Shown here: positions 22,531 through 34,345 of the stretch, piece by piece
Position numbering within the stretch: the stretch's first letter is position 1
Layout: each line of letters starts with the position of its first letter
From: Mytilus californianus
Lineage: Eukaryota; Mollusca; Bivalvia; Mytilida; Mytilidae
Assembly: GCF_021869535.1 (NCBI RefSeq)
Contig: NW_026262648.1
Location: forward strand, 372,001 to 436,000
Length of the DNA stretch: 64,000 nucleotides
Direction of reading: 5' to 3'
The notes under the pieces: model-generated
The model's input: the letters and a program-made list of their open reading frames with translations, nothing else
Told to the model about the DNA's origin: nothing
The model's database searches: none
Program-made: the position numbers and the translations under genes

Positions 22531-22999
22531 CTTTGTATCCTTTAACAAAGATATATACTTTAAGCAGGGTTCTGAATAATGATAATGATAATGATGGCTT
22601 TGTATTTTGTGTCGGAATTTATCTATATCATTTTGCATCTGTGTCAGTTTTTAATGCACCAATGTATCATTAAAAACAACCAGCAAAGAATTACCCTACC
22701 AGTAGGAATTTGTCTGAACTCTAAGTGAAGTATCCTGTCAATAACTTTCGGGGTTTTGTAATTTCTTGCATTAACTCTGCGTAAAAGGCCTCACTTTTAT
22801 ACTAAAAATTAGATAAGCAATAAAAATACTGTCCCCTCTCTTAGGGGTTTAATCTTAAGATTGTGTCAGAAATATGTTTTATGAATGAATAAACTGTCTG
22901 TTTCACTTCTTTTACGTTTCACATTGACTGTGCAGCTTAATGAGGGTAGTGAAGAGAAATAAATTACACAGAGACGCATTTAAAAATCGATATTATATT
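22531..22999. other. Upstream block of module D
   Basis: 22786-22900 matches 19395-19490 (see copy C). A small (ATGATA)n-like run lies at 22578-22595. No ORF of note. Confidence 0.45.
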
Positions 23000-23223
23000 C
23001 ACTATATACATTTTGACTGGTTCGGTTGTGATCATCTGACCAATACTGATTGGTTAGTAACAGGGAGTATAAAATACACTTTGGAGAAGGTATTGTCTAC
23101 TCACGACTTTGTGCCTCATTTCGGTATGAAAGTGAATGCTGAGATATATTTTACGACTGACCAAATAAATTTTTAAGACAGGATGGAGGAGAATAAAAAA
23201 CTCTTTCAACATTATAGTTTAAG
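23000..23223 (+). promoter_or_regulatory. Promoter/first-exon-like module, copy D
   Basis: Best-formed copy. It has a reversed CCAAT box in 'ctgattggttagtaacagg', a clean TATAAAA at 23069-23075, then 'atttcggtatgaaagtgaat' and the end 'tttaag|gtatgc' with GT at 23224. If initiation is ~30 bp after the TATA box, the exon is about 120 nt. It contains a 16-codon frame starting at the ATG near 23125, closed just before the donor, which would be a short upstream ORF. Confidence 0.45.
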
Positions 23224-24235
23224 GTATGCAAATACTATGTATATTATAAATGGTTATGTACAAAATGTATTTTTTTCAGAGTGTAAATATTTTGAATCGT
23301 TAAATCTCACATTTAAATATTCATACTTTAAAATTGTCTCATTATTGTAACTCAAAATCATATTCCATCTAGCGTCGACCTTGAAATAAACATATTTGAA
23401 CGTGTTTGTCAAATATGTTCATAAATATAGTATTCAATCCTTTTCAAGGATCAATATCATCAATTCAAATTTAAAACATTAAAAGAAAATAAAAACGAAT
23501 AGCGAGAAATTACGGTAATAAACTTGGAATGAATGGAATATTCAATGAATAATGATACGATCTGTAGTTAAAAAAATAATAGTTATGAAACCTTTACCAA
23601 CGTGAATTTGATTACCCATCACTGCCGGAACACCTGGGACCACCACCGATATATAGTGATATTTGTGTTGCTCACTTTCTAGTTTGCTATGCTGTGTTTT
23701 TTTAGAATGTTGCATGTCTCTTTGTCGTTAATCGTTTTTTTCTATCGTATTGTCAGTTAGTTTCAACAAGTGATTTATAATATCCCTTTACTATTTTTCG
23801 CTTAACTTTTGTAATACGCTGTGCTAATTTTGTCCACTTGTGGCGATTTAAAAGCATGACATATTTCTTAGCCACATTTCAGCTGTTGAACAAAGCATGC
23901 TTTCCTCTAAATATCTTTGTTTATTTTATTTATGGTTGTATCAGGAACGTATAGTCCACAACTCAATACAAATAAATCAGGACATCAAATCAAAAGACCC
24001 TAAGTCTCTACTATATATGGATAATGAGTTATATCCTAATTCAGCTAATTTTATACATTAGAGGGGAGGAAACTCCCATTAAATGTCAACGCATCCTTTT
24101 TACCAAAATATATATGTAACGACAAAGAAAAGTGTGCAGGTAAGCGGTGTCAGTTTCAAAATTGCATTATCTGTTCGATATCATATACCAAATATCTAAG
24201 CGACATCTTTTGAAACAACAACAACAACACAGCGC
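23224..24235. other. Downstream flank of module D plus MR-B fragment
   Basis: The first ~400 bp parallel the flanks of modules B and C. 23625-23765 is a diverged MR-B piece ('ccggaacacctgggaccacc'). Then nothing recognised. Confidence 0.45.
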
Positions 24236-24275
24236 AAGAAAACTAGAGGCTCTAAAGAGCCTGTGTCGCTAAACT
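24236..24275 (-). repeat. MR-J motif
   Basis: 'aaactagaggctctaaagag' followed by 'cctgtgtcgct' is the reverse complement of the motif at 133-165. Confidence 0.75.
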
Positions 24276-24468
24276 TGGTCTATGTGCATATTCAACAAAG
24301 TACACTCTACAACATTGTACATGTTGTACATGTTGTAGACGAGAACAGAATTCATGACAAAAATCTTTGTCTTGTGGATCTTTTATTATTGCTGATCATT
24401 TACTCTGTATAGTTTCTCTCTATCTTTTTAAATTTTTGCTCAAAACAAAACAATCCTCATTTAAGGGC

Positions 24469-24570
<102 letters not shown>

Positions 24571-24940
24571 TTATTTGTAGAACTTTACTTGATGATCATT
24601 TTTGCATTTTCTATCTTTTGAAGATAATAGGCAAACATGAAAAAAAGGGGAAACATTTGTCATTTAAGGGCAATAATCCTAAAAGAAGTCGTTTGACAGT
24701 TTTTATAGGCGATTGTTAGAGCTAAACATTTCTGCTTCGGTCAGATTTTCTCTATTCATAACGGTTTTCAAAATAATAGACAAAACTTGCATTCTACCCT
24801 CTATGTTCCATTTTTACCCATGTCGGCCATCGTGGTTGGTAGCGGGTTCATCGAACACATTTTTTTTGGGCCAGGGGAGCAAAAAATTAGTCGGAAGAAA
24901 AAAAAATAATAATCAGAACGGAAAAGTGGAAAGACCAAAC

Positions 24941-24989
24941 AATAATAATGATAATAATAATAATAATAATAACAACAATAATAATAATA
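24941..24989 (+). repeat. (AAT)n microsatellite
   Basis: Runs of aataat with single interruptions (g, aac). It encodes poly-Asn in a chance frame. Confidence 0.9.
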
Positions 24990-24998
24990 TACAATTAT

Positions 24999-25123
24999 GG
25001 CCCTTAGGAAAGGTGAATATCCAAAATTGTCAACCCTTAAAAGGTTATTTCCCTGAGGGCGGAGCCCGAATGGAAATAATTTTTTAGGGTTGACAATTTT
25101 GGATAATCACCGCTATTAGGGCC
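24999..25123. mobile_element. Foldback MITE
   Basis: The left arm 'ggcccttaggaaaggtgaat' + 'atccaaaattgtcaaccctt' pairs with the right arm 'agggttgacaattttggata' + 'atcaccgctattagggcc'. The centre is a second palindrome, ttatttcc..gggc/gccc..ggaaataa. Target duplication not evident. Confidence 0.75.
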
Positions 25124-25242
25124 ACATTTGTTTATTATACCGAACAAACAGTGTTTGCACTTGTTGAATATTTGTTTCAGTTTTATTTTACAAATTGTCT
25201 TTTATTTGACTAACTCCAAGTTAAAGAGAGTATTTTATGAAA

Positions 25243-25598
25243 TCAGTATTTATTGAATTTATTTATATCATTTGCCCTTTTGAATCTAATGTCTTTTATA
25301 ATGTCAACATTCATCTCCTTAAGAAAATGTCTGGCTAGTCCGAATCTTAATCCCTTCAGAGCCAAAAATTTGTAATGTGAACCATCTTTTTTCCTGGCGT
25401 CTGCGTAAAATCTGATTAAAACCTCGTTCAGTTGTTCTGTTGTATCAAATACCAAGTTATCTTTTTCTGTTGATAGCATAAATTGCGTCAGACATGTCAA
25501 AGCTGCTTTGGTCGCTCTGTTTGTGTTTTAGCGTCTTTGTCACAAAGAAGTCTTTGTATATCGTCCTCTGTCGAGTTACCAAACCGCCGGCTTGCCAT
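25243..25598 (-). pseudogene. Crypton/KIAA1958-ZMYM-like N-terminal domain, frameshifted
   Basis: From an ATG at 25598 the frame starts MASRRFGNSTEDDIQRLL. It shifts by one base in a short A run (~25527-25530) and continues in the 85-codon frame TCLTQFMLS..LNEVLIRFYADARKKDG..LRFGLARHFLKEMNVDIIKD. The 'RKKDG-x-Y..L..(I/L)RFGL-RHF' pattern is what I know from the N-terminal half of Crypton-derived proteins (KIAA1958, QRICH1, ZMYM2-4 C-terminal domains) and bivalve Crypton tyrosine recombinases. The catalytic recombinase half is absent; the frame stops at 25243 without a splice donor. It is therefore a truncated and frameshifted copy, or less likely a first exon with a sequencing slip. Confidence 0.65.
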
Positions 25599-25689
25599 TT
25601 TGTTTACTGGTGTTGATGACGTCATTTTCTATGGGAAATAACTCGTGCAGAAACTAAGAGACTCAAAAGGTTATTCGCCGGTATTTAAT

Positions 25690-25744
25690 AGGTGTTAATT
25701 TTTAGGGTTATTCATCGCTGGGTGTTAATTTTTAGGGTTATTCG
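25690..25744 (+). repeat. Two-unit tandem repeat
   Basis: 'ggtgttaatttttagggtta' + 'ttc' occurs twice, ~31 bp apart, upstream of the Crypton-like remnant. Confidence 0.85.
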
Positions 25745-26499
25745 TGCTTCCTTGAATTAAAATGAAAATTAACTGAATTATTCCATGTCACGTGATAGTG
25801 TTTTACCCAATATAATTGTTTATGATATATGCAAGGTATAATAATAATAATAATACTCATGATAATATCATATATGGCAACAACAACAATATAATTAATA
25901 TCAATAATAACGGTTAAGATAATAATACAACTTATAGTAATAATGTGTTTAGAATACAAGAAATAATAAAAAAAGTTTAAAAAAAAATCATACTATTCAC
26001 AGAAAAATGTTTAACATTTGTATTGTTTCCATATGATAACATAACAATTAACACTCAATTACAGGCATCTATTATACAAATCACTTTTTGAAACTATTAG
26101 CATACAAAACATCAATGGCTTACTTATAGTCTTTTATTTAGTGTAATTCTCACCTGTGAATGTCATGAGGTCTTTGTGTTCATTTTGTAATGTTGATACT
26201 ATGATATCGTCGTTTACTCGTAATTACTCCTAATATTAGAATGCTTGATTGACAGCGAGTGTATTTTTTGTACATATTATTTTATCTAATGGATATCGTT
26301 CATATTTCAAAACTGCTGCTTTATATGCACCAGAATATGTCATTGTCAGTGTTGTGGGTTGCTGTCACGATTGTGTAAATACAACTGTCATAAAAGTGGA
26401 AGATTATGCTAGCTGTATAGCAGGTTCAACACACCATGCTCATCAGGCAAATGTGAGTTTTTTTTTCAGTCCAGGAATGGTGGTTGATGAAGTCGAACG
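25745..26499. other. Intergenic, AT/trinucleotide-rich
   Basis: (AAT)-like runs at 25838-25860; no credible gene. A 97-codon frame at 26249-26542 has no motif and overlaps MR-G. Confidence 0.4.
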
Positions 26500-26575
26500 T
26501 TCTGTTTTGTTATTTTTATTGACTTTTGCCATTTTGATTTGACCTTGGAGTTTGATATTTTTGTTATTACATTTT
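26500..26575 (-). repeat. MR-G fragment
   Basis: 'gacttttgccattttgattt' + 'gaccttggagtttgatattt' is the reversed start of MR-G. Confidence 0.55.
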
Positions 26576-28250
26576 TACACTCTCTACCTCATTATTTGCC
26601 AAAACATATTTCTTTTTTTTACCCTTCACGGAGACGTTTTGGTCATTTGTGCGTTTTATTAAATCCAGATGTTTTTGCTAACGTTATGGCAGCGAAAAAA
26701 ACAATGGAATTAAATCGAATGTTTAACTTAACCACCCCCATTGATTTTTGGTTTATTTTAAACAGATATATCATGTTCAGGAAGGGTATTTGCGCAAAAT
26801 GCAAGTTTTGAGGAGGAACTTTACATTCATTCGACTCTGCAAATATTCCTCCTTGACATGATATATTCAAGATCTGCATATGCCTTTTGAAGGACAAAAC
26901 ATTATCATCTTTTATTTTACATTGTTGACAAGCTAAGAAATCTAGCAAGTGTAAAGAAATTTGAGGTGGGACTACAGGAACTCAAAGCTTATGTTTCATG
27001 GATTTGATATGTGAATCACAAAGAAGTTTCACCTGTCAGGCTTTAAGGGGGATAGACCTGATTAAACGATAAAATAAAACTTCAAATTAGTCATGTGATA
27101 CAAAACTAAAATAATCTGTTACTAAGAAGCTCTAAACAGAGTTACGACATTGCCCGTCACACAACGTACTATTGATTTGTAAAAGTTATGTCACTTTACT
27201 AGGTTTATCTCCTCATTTGTTTTATTTCAAGATAGTTCGTTGCCGTAATAAATTTTTTCGCATGTCATTATGTCTGGCAAAACAAATTTTGCCTTTTGCA
27301 TAAACATGATATCATATGGACCAATTTGATATAGTATGGCTATCGTGTTTTAAGTAAAATAAATAAATATAGAAATTATACATAATAAAGGTTATATTTT
27401 TATTGTTTTACGAAATGCATGGCAGCATATTTAACAAATCATAATAACTATTTATAAACGATTCCTATCAAAAACATCTGCCATTCCGTAATTATTTTAA
27501 TAACCTTGTATAATAGAGACGGCAAGCATATAAGCAATCATCAGAGATACAAAAAAACCAACTTTAGATTAAGCAATGATATCAATATGTCATATCAATA
27601 TATATAAACTCCAATTCCGAAAATAATGATCCATAAGTCCAGTGCAAACATTATTATTTTATGCCATGTAAACACGATCGTTTGACCTCAAGTTTCCAAA
27701 TCAAAATAGGTAATACCTTTGTTGTACATTTTATATAAACTTATCCAAAGGTATCGATAAAGGCGTTATATTAGCATCAAGTATACACATATATTTCATT
27801 AAACCTTCTATAATGCATACTAATAATTTAAATTCCCTTGACACATTTTAAAAATCTATTCTTGTAATTTGGAAATAACATATCACACACTATGCAGTTC
27901 TAAAGGAATCCAGTTCAGTCTGCTTCGTGTGGTTTTCATACATAGGCTTGTTATCTTTGATTGTTTATTTATCTTTGGCTAAGGAATGTCTGAATAGTAT
28001 ACATCTAGTTGATTGCAAGAAGCACCCAACAAAGTATTTATATAATTCTTAACCTAAAAAACTAATTTAAATCTTCATTTAATAAAACAAGGTACGTTGA
28101 CAATTTCTGATGAAAATATCAAACTTTTGATAAACTGAGTGGTACTTTTGTTGATTTAAAATATTGGGCCTAACAGAAAAAAATAGCGTTTGATTAATTG
28201 CAGTATCGTCTTGCAGCTTAAAAACGTTAAAATAAAGACAAAAAAAAAGA

Positions 28251-28282
<32 letters not shown>

Positions 28283-30025
28283 GTCTGATTATTGTTACTT
28301 AATTTTGTGCGCTTTTTCATGATGTTTTGAATGCACCAATTAAGAACTTGGACAATAAAATGATTAAGTTTTAGCATTTATACTCTGGCTCCATATATAA
28401 AAATGGACACTGTCAAATCATTACTCATTTTATTTTATTAATCATTTGTTGTACTGTTGTACTTTGTATGTTTACTAATTTCTTATTTAGCTGTTTTGTT
28501 TGCTGTAGTAAACTTTAGACTTTTTTGTTGTTGAAACTTGACATCGATCTGTTAATTAACACGTCAGAAATGCAACTATATACTATACCATATATCTTGT
28601 ATTTAACCCATAAGTTTGTCGTGGAACGTAATTTAAATTCACACTAACGAACAAAACGACTGACTCCACACGCATTGACATACAATTTCATATGCCTCCC
28701 ATGCCTATGAAAATATCTAAATAAAAATGCATTGTAATTAGGGTAATTGACTTGTTTTCTAGTTCTGTTTTGTTTAATGTTACGTTATAAAGTGAGATAA
28801 ATACAATTAAGTTTATCTCTTGTCATATTATCAATAAACAATTGAAGACCAAGGCACAGTTTGTTTGAAATCGTGAAACTACCTTTTTTGGTTTAACAAC
28901 TCGGATCTAGTTGCAGTGAAATTTTAATGAGATTTATTCTTTTATATATCAGTGAACAGATGACAATATGTATTTCTCTAACATTTTAAATAATTGATGA
29001 TGTTTACGATACTTATCATTTACCTGTAATAAATACTTAGAAACTCAATACAAATCTAATCTATAACTGCCATGACTGCATATAACCTGCATAGTATAGA
29101 TGTTTGATAAACACTACTTAAACCTTAAACATTCATTTGATGAAAATCCAGAGTGAAATTGTGATCTGATTTCCGAACGTTTGTTTTTAGCATTGGACAA
29201 GATCAAATATTCCTGTATTGTTTATTAGTAGAATGGCTTCAGTAAAAATGTCGTCTACCCTAAACAGGTTCCGGTATCTAGCTTCAAACACCTTAGTAAT
29301 GAAACTTGACATAATAAGGAATAAAACCACTAATTCATAGCCCATTGATTTCGATTTTAAATTATGCAATTTCAAGTAATGATAACTATTTTATCCTAAG
29401 TTAAAATAAAGTGGCAGTGTTTTCCTAGCAAAACTATACCTTATCCTGACTTGTGCTGATAATATTCAACATACATTTCAATTGCATATTAGAGTGCATT
29501 GGTTCCCGCAATTTTGGTAGTACAAAAACAGGTACTTCTGATCTGAGCAACAGGACAAATATGCCCTCCAATCATAATTTCAAATATTTATTTTATAATT
29601 GACAAGAAACTTTCAACCATGGCCTACAGTGATCCAAAGCCCTTAAACTTTCATTGGATGCAAAAAATTACCCAAGTTTTTTTTGACAAAGTTTCAGCTA
29701 TGTGTGGGAACTATTTTGTTTAAAATACGTACTACTTTCTTGTATGTTCTTTGTGAACGGGTCCGAATTAGTGGTTCTATACCATAGATCATCACTTCTA
29801 TAAAGTGAGTCGTGTACAAGGAAGTTAGCTTTACAGTGAAAGTCAGGATCAAAACCTCAGTTTAATTAGGTCTTAGATAATACAATTAATTATCTAATTA
29901 CTACCACAATTTGATATTAATAAGTATAGTAATTTTCATTGTTGTTAATAAATGTAATGTCAGTATTACATATCTAATCTTGAATCAATCCTAATCATAT
30001 CTTGTTTTTAGGGAATATTTTTACA
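26576..30025. other. Gene desert, 3.4 kb
   Basis: Both strands read. Only short chance ORFs (for example 26539-26811 + and 26643-26948 -, which overlap antisense) and an A30 tract at 28252-28281. No repeat family from elsewhere in the window is obvious. Confidence 0.45.
28252..28281 (+). repeat. A30 tract
   Basis: Preceded by 'agacaaaaaaaaagac'. Could be a retroposon tail, but no element body was recognised upstream. Confidence 0.95.
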
Positions 30026-30089
30026 AATTCAAATGGGACGTCACTTTGTGTGTTTTTTTAGAATTTCAAATGTGACGTCACTTTGTGCG
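30026..30089 (+). repeat. Duplicated CRE-containing motif
   Basis: 'caaatgggacgtcactttgt' and 'caaatgtgacgtcactttgt' lie ~36 bp apart. The second contains the full palindrome TGACGTCA, the binding site of CREB/ATF-type factors. No gene nearby is identified. Confidence 0.7.
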
Positions 30090-30264
30090 TTGAGGCTTTG
30101 GCTAACTCGGCTGTGTATTTTTAAGTGTTGGATTAAGTTGTTTTATGTGATGTATCCGTTTTTATTCTGTAGTTAGTCCCCACTTCGGTTTAATCATGTA
30201 TATCTATTATATAGTCATTTTTTAAAATTTACTGTTTGCAAAATTATAAATTATTCTAAATAAT

Positions 30265-30785
30265 AAGGATGTTCTTGTCCCAGGCAGAAAACCCTGGCCG
30301 TGTTAGGCGCAACTTTTTGGAAGTTTTGGTCCTCGGTGCTCTTTAGCTTTTTACTTGTTTTGGCTTTCAAACTTTTTTCATCTGAGCGTCACTGGTTGGT
30401 CTTGTGGGGACGAGACGCACGTCTGGCGTATTGAATTGTAAGCCTAGTACCTTTTGTTAGCTATTATTCGTGTGTTTCTTTGTCCTATATGTTCTCCCAT
30501 TTATTTGTATTGTGGTCCTGTCATGTGATGTCGTTTTTGTGTTGTGTTTGACGTTGCAATAAAAGCGGGAGGTTTGGCATGCCACAAAACCAGGTTCAAC
30601 CCACCATTTTTTTCTTAAAATGTCCTGTACCAAGTCTGGAAAATGGCCATTGTTATATTATAGTTCGTTTCTGTGTGTGTTACATTTTAATGTTGTGTTT
30701 TTGTTGTGTCGTTGTTCTTCTCTTAAATTTGATGCGTTTCCCTCAGTTTTAGTTTGTAACCCGGATTTGTTTTTATCTCTATCGA
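30265..30785. repeat. MR-H copy (+) followed by MR-G copy (-)
   Basis: 30265-30460 carries 'tgagcgtcactggttggtct' and 'gacgcacgtctggcgtattg' (MR-H). 30545-30785 carries 'gcgggaggtttggcatgcca' and 'tcctgtaccaagtctgga' (MR-G reversed; compare 42.95-43.18 kb). Confidence 0.75.
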
Positions 30786-31267
30786 TTTATGAGTTTCGAA
30801 CAGCGGTATACTACTGTTGCCTTTATTTATTCCTCTGTGCATATGTACAAAAATCATTTCTGCACTCCTTGACGTTGTGTACTGATACGTGACAAGGTTA
30901 TTCACATGACGCGATGGTGTTTTGTGTGAAAACGGAAATCGTTTATTGAAATTTGGGTTATCAACTTAGTTCAATTTACCCCCTTGTGTATATGTTTGAA
31001 AATCGTGTTCGCTCTCTCGCTTTTAAACCCATTGAAATAGGGTAATACAACTAGGAAAGCTTATTAATAATTGCCAGAATATGTGTTATGTACTACAGTG
31101 CTAGGACGAAAACCGTACGTGAAATTCATGGCAATCTTACCACATCTCCTTATTTTTATACTGTGTCATATGTTAATGTGTATCGTTATTTAGATAAACA
31201 AATCTTTAATTGTTTATCAATAACTCAAATATAGACTTGAGACAAAGTACGGTTTAACGAATTGTAA
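30786..31267. other. Intergenic, nothing recognised
   Basis: Short chance ORFs only. Confidence 0.45.
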
Positions 31268-31410
31268 AATAGAAAATGGAATGTGTCAAAGAGACATTAA
31301 CCCGGCCAAAATGCAGAAAACAGTCCAAAGCCACCAATGGGTTTTCAACGCTGCGAGAAAATCCCTCACGCAGAGTCGGGCTTCAGTTGGCCCCTAAATA
31401 ATAATATATA
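31268..31410 (+). repeat. MR-A fragment
   Basis: 'ggaatgtgtcaaagagacat' to 'cttcagttggcccctaaata'; the front half of MR-A only. Confidence 0.8.
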
Positions 31411-32382
31411 CTAGTTTATACATTTTATTGTATTCATTATACTGTGTTTACATTGTTTCATTGTTGAAAACTGATTAATGCTGTAATGATGTATTCAGTT
31501 GTTTTTGTCGATGAGTGGGTGTATCATTACAATAAACCTAACATTACTTTTTATTCAAATAAATTAAGAAAAAAAAATTTAAATATTGCAGCACTTAAAA
31601 AGTAGTAATTTTGGTACTGTCTTTGTAACCTAAAACCTCCCCTTTCAAGATTGAACAAATATTCACAGTGTTGTACCTGATTGATATAAACAAACCAACG
31701 TTTTTGAAAAGTATTGCACTTCAGTCTAACATGGATACTAAATGAACGTCATTACATACATTTTTAGGTAACCACATTTATTTAATGCACAAATGTAGTT
31801 AGTCGAGTCAAGTACTGTTTAGTACATAATAATACAATAAGTTTTAAAATATAATTGAATACAAGTTTTTCATCCATAATTATTTAACTAATGAAGCAAA
31901 CATTTATAATAAAAAAAAATTTCATAATTACGTATACCGTGATTCATATTTAAGTAATCTTTGGAAGTCTCTAATCAGATTAGACTATGATTATGAGTTA
32001 CTTGTACAGACTGAGACAATGACAATATAGCGGGGGCAATATATACCAAATAAAGCAAAATCTGATAAAAACGGGAAATGGACTCGGACCAGTAATCAGT
32101 GATTGCCTCTAATTAACATATTTCCAGGTTTAACTCATGACAAGTCAGGTAAAACCAATTTCATTGAAGTGAAAAAATGTATGACTTGTGTTGTTTTAGA
32201 GAGCTACATGCATTTCCTCATTACCTTTTGACCAAACGTATCGATCAGTTTTGTTACTACAAGACTCCGTTTATTTTAAGTTCATTTCGATGGATAGTAA
32301 ACAAAGTCACCATATGTATAAATATTTATTGAAAGGACATCATCTGTATAGCGGAAAGGGAAATTAAAGGATACAGTCAGTT
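31411..32382. other. Intergenic, nothing recognised
   Basis: No ORF or repeat that I can name. Confidence 0.45.
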
Positions 32383-32646
32383 TTATTTCACTTTCTTGAG
32401 AACCTTCTGTATAAAGTCTGCCTCAAAATAATAAAGGAATAAGTCGGTAGGCCAAGAGGCACGTTTGGTTCCCATAGGAATACCGATTGTCACAGATATG
32501 TTGTCAGTTAAAAAATCCAGCATTTTGTAGTTGTATGTTTCAATGAACTTACTGCTCGAATTAGATTGTTTCTTAAAGTATGATTTGGTTGTCCCCGAAG
32601 GCAATAACTGGTATCGGATTGAATAAACGATAATTGTGGTATTCAA
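32383..32646 (-). pseudogene. Reverse transcriptase core fragment (GIPMGT motif)
   Basis: The minus-strand frame contains KMLDFLTDNISVTIGIPMGT followed by ADLF-like 'TDLFLYYFEADFIQKVL'. GIPMGT is RT motif B, and the following LFLY..EA-FI block matches the same lineage as the fragments at 1.8, 11.9 and 50.7 kb. Part of the segment before the motif is missing, as is the downstream catalytic region, so this is a dead fragment from the middle of the RT. Confidence 0.7.
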
Positions 32647-32765
32647 ATTTGCTGTTGCAAAATTTTGGAAATTATTTTATATTAAGAAATATATCTCTTT
32701 GGCATCTAGCGTCACTGAAGAGATATTTATTGTCGAAATGCACATCTGGTGCAGTCGAATTGGTG
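32647..32765 (+). repeat. MR-H copy, diverged
   Basis: 'tagcgtcactgaagagata' and 'gaaatgcacatctggtgcag' align with the 14.0-kb copy. Confidence 0.6.
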
Positions 32766-34139
32766 TCGTTAGGCAATTGTCCCATCTTGCATCAGTATAT
32801 TTGTATTTTTGTTGATCATTCTGTTTTTTGCAACAAAGTTGGACCATTTTTGTTAACTGTCTGTAAGTCTAGAATGAGGAATGCTAGTGTAAATAGAAGT
32901 CAAATGCTATTTTACTAATGAACGAAGGGAGGGACTTTAATTTTATGTTTTCTAACATATGTTAAAAAATTTTAAGTATCCTTAACAGCACCCCTAGAAA
33001 AAGTAATTTCACAGTAGTTCCGAAGCCCGTTTTTGATTTAAAAAAGATTTCGTAGAATATTTGACAGACCCATCAATATAATGTTGTTTAAAAGGAAAAA
33101 TATGTAAACTGGGTGCCCGTAGAAAGAAGTAATATCTAGTTCTTCATCTTTGGTTGAAATTAAACAGAACGTAACACCGAACTATGGTTGTTCAGGAGAT
33201 TCTCCTTTATAAGTGTCCTGAAAGTTGATGTCTTGTTTCCAAGAGACCTGTCAAAACTTATTCCTTATCCAGTTGTTAATATGATGTGATTTACAAGCAT
33301 GAACGATCTTTTTTGGGGTTTATCAGCGGGGACAATAGAATAATTGTCATGACGAAACAATGGATAATCAACAATTTGGTTTTTGAAAATACGAATTTAT
33401 TCGTTTAATTCTCAATTGTTTCAATCGGAGTATCTTCGTCTTCTATTTGAGCAAATTAATGCTTTTACTCCTTATTGCAATATACATGACAGAGAAGCTG
33501 CAAGACTAATTTAGAAGTGTAATTCGATTTGAAATTGGCCTTTTAGAATTGTGTTTTAAAATCACGACGTATTGTAATTACTCAAATACAGAACACCATG
33601 TTGAAGTACGATTTTAAGACGCAAAACGCTTTCATCTTTTTATAAAAAAAATTCCAATTTCTAATAGCAAAAGAATGATTATATTTTGATCATATTGCAG
33701 AGTCAACGCACGAAATGTATACAATATATAGTGTCGACGAGAGATAAATATCATTTTTTTTTTACAATAATCCAAAAGTGTATTAAATCTAAGTGGGACA
33801 AACTTCTTCAGTCATTTAAATTCAAATAATTGAACAACAATCAAGCGAATCAAAATTTATTTGTATGAATACATGTAACCCTATATGCCTCATTTTAGTT
33901 TTCAAATATTATGAAGTTTTAAATCATTAAGCGCAATAGCACATTGATCATATTAAACGGATCGTTGTTGTCCATAACTTACATTAACAATAACGAATGA
34001 TCAAAATTAATCATAATTCATGATGGTTTGATATAAAAACAGACGAAGGGTATACTGGAAAAGTATATTTTTCAATTTTTTGTAGATCGTACTTCATGTC
34101 TAACAGAACAAAATATGTTCTCCCATTTTAATTTGAACC
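32766..34139. other. Intergenic, nothing recognised
   Basis: AT-rich, no gene. Confidence 0.45.
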
Positions 34140-34345
34140 TGACCTAAGGTGTACGTAAGCCTTTTTCATCACATGACGTTCGTCGTCTGTTGTCTGTTGT
34201 CCGTTAACTTTATACGAAACCCTCTGCTCTGAAACTAAGGGGCAAATTGAAATTATACTTGACCACAATCATCTTTGAAGTTTCCAGTTAAACAAATGTT
34301 TCCTATGATCCCGATTGCTAAACAACATCGCGGCCAATGCTTAAA
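34140..34345 (+). repeat. MR-J body
   Basis: 'gttcgtcgtctgttgtctgt' (repeated tgt-cgtc words), 'ccacaatcatctttgaagtt' and 'tgctaaacaacatcgcggcc'; a bivalve repeat I know by sight. Confidence 0.55.

Noticed and set aside
24713-25087. 124-codon frame with poly-Asn
   Set aside because: Combines an (AAT)n microsatellite and one arm of a foldback MITE; no domain or constraint visible.
25680-25745. Interstitial telomeric repeat
   Set aside because: Only isolated 'tttttaggg' words are present, not a (TTAGGG)n run.
26249-26542. 97-codon ORF with several Cys
   Set aside because: No signal, motif or splice context, and its end overlaps a reversed MR-G fragment.
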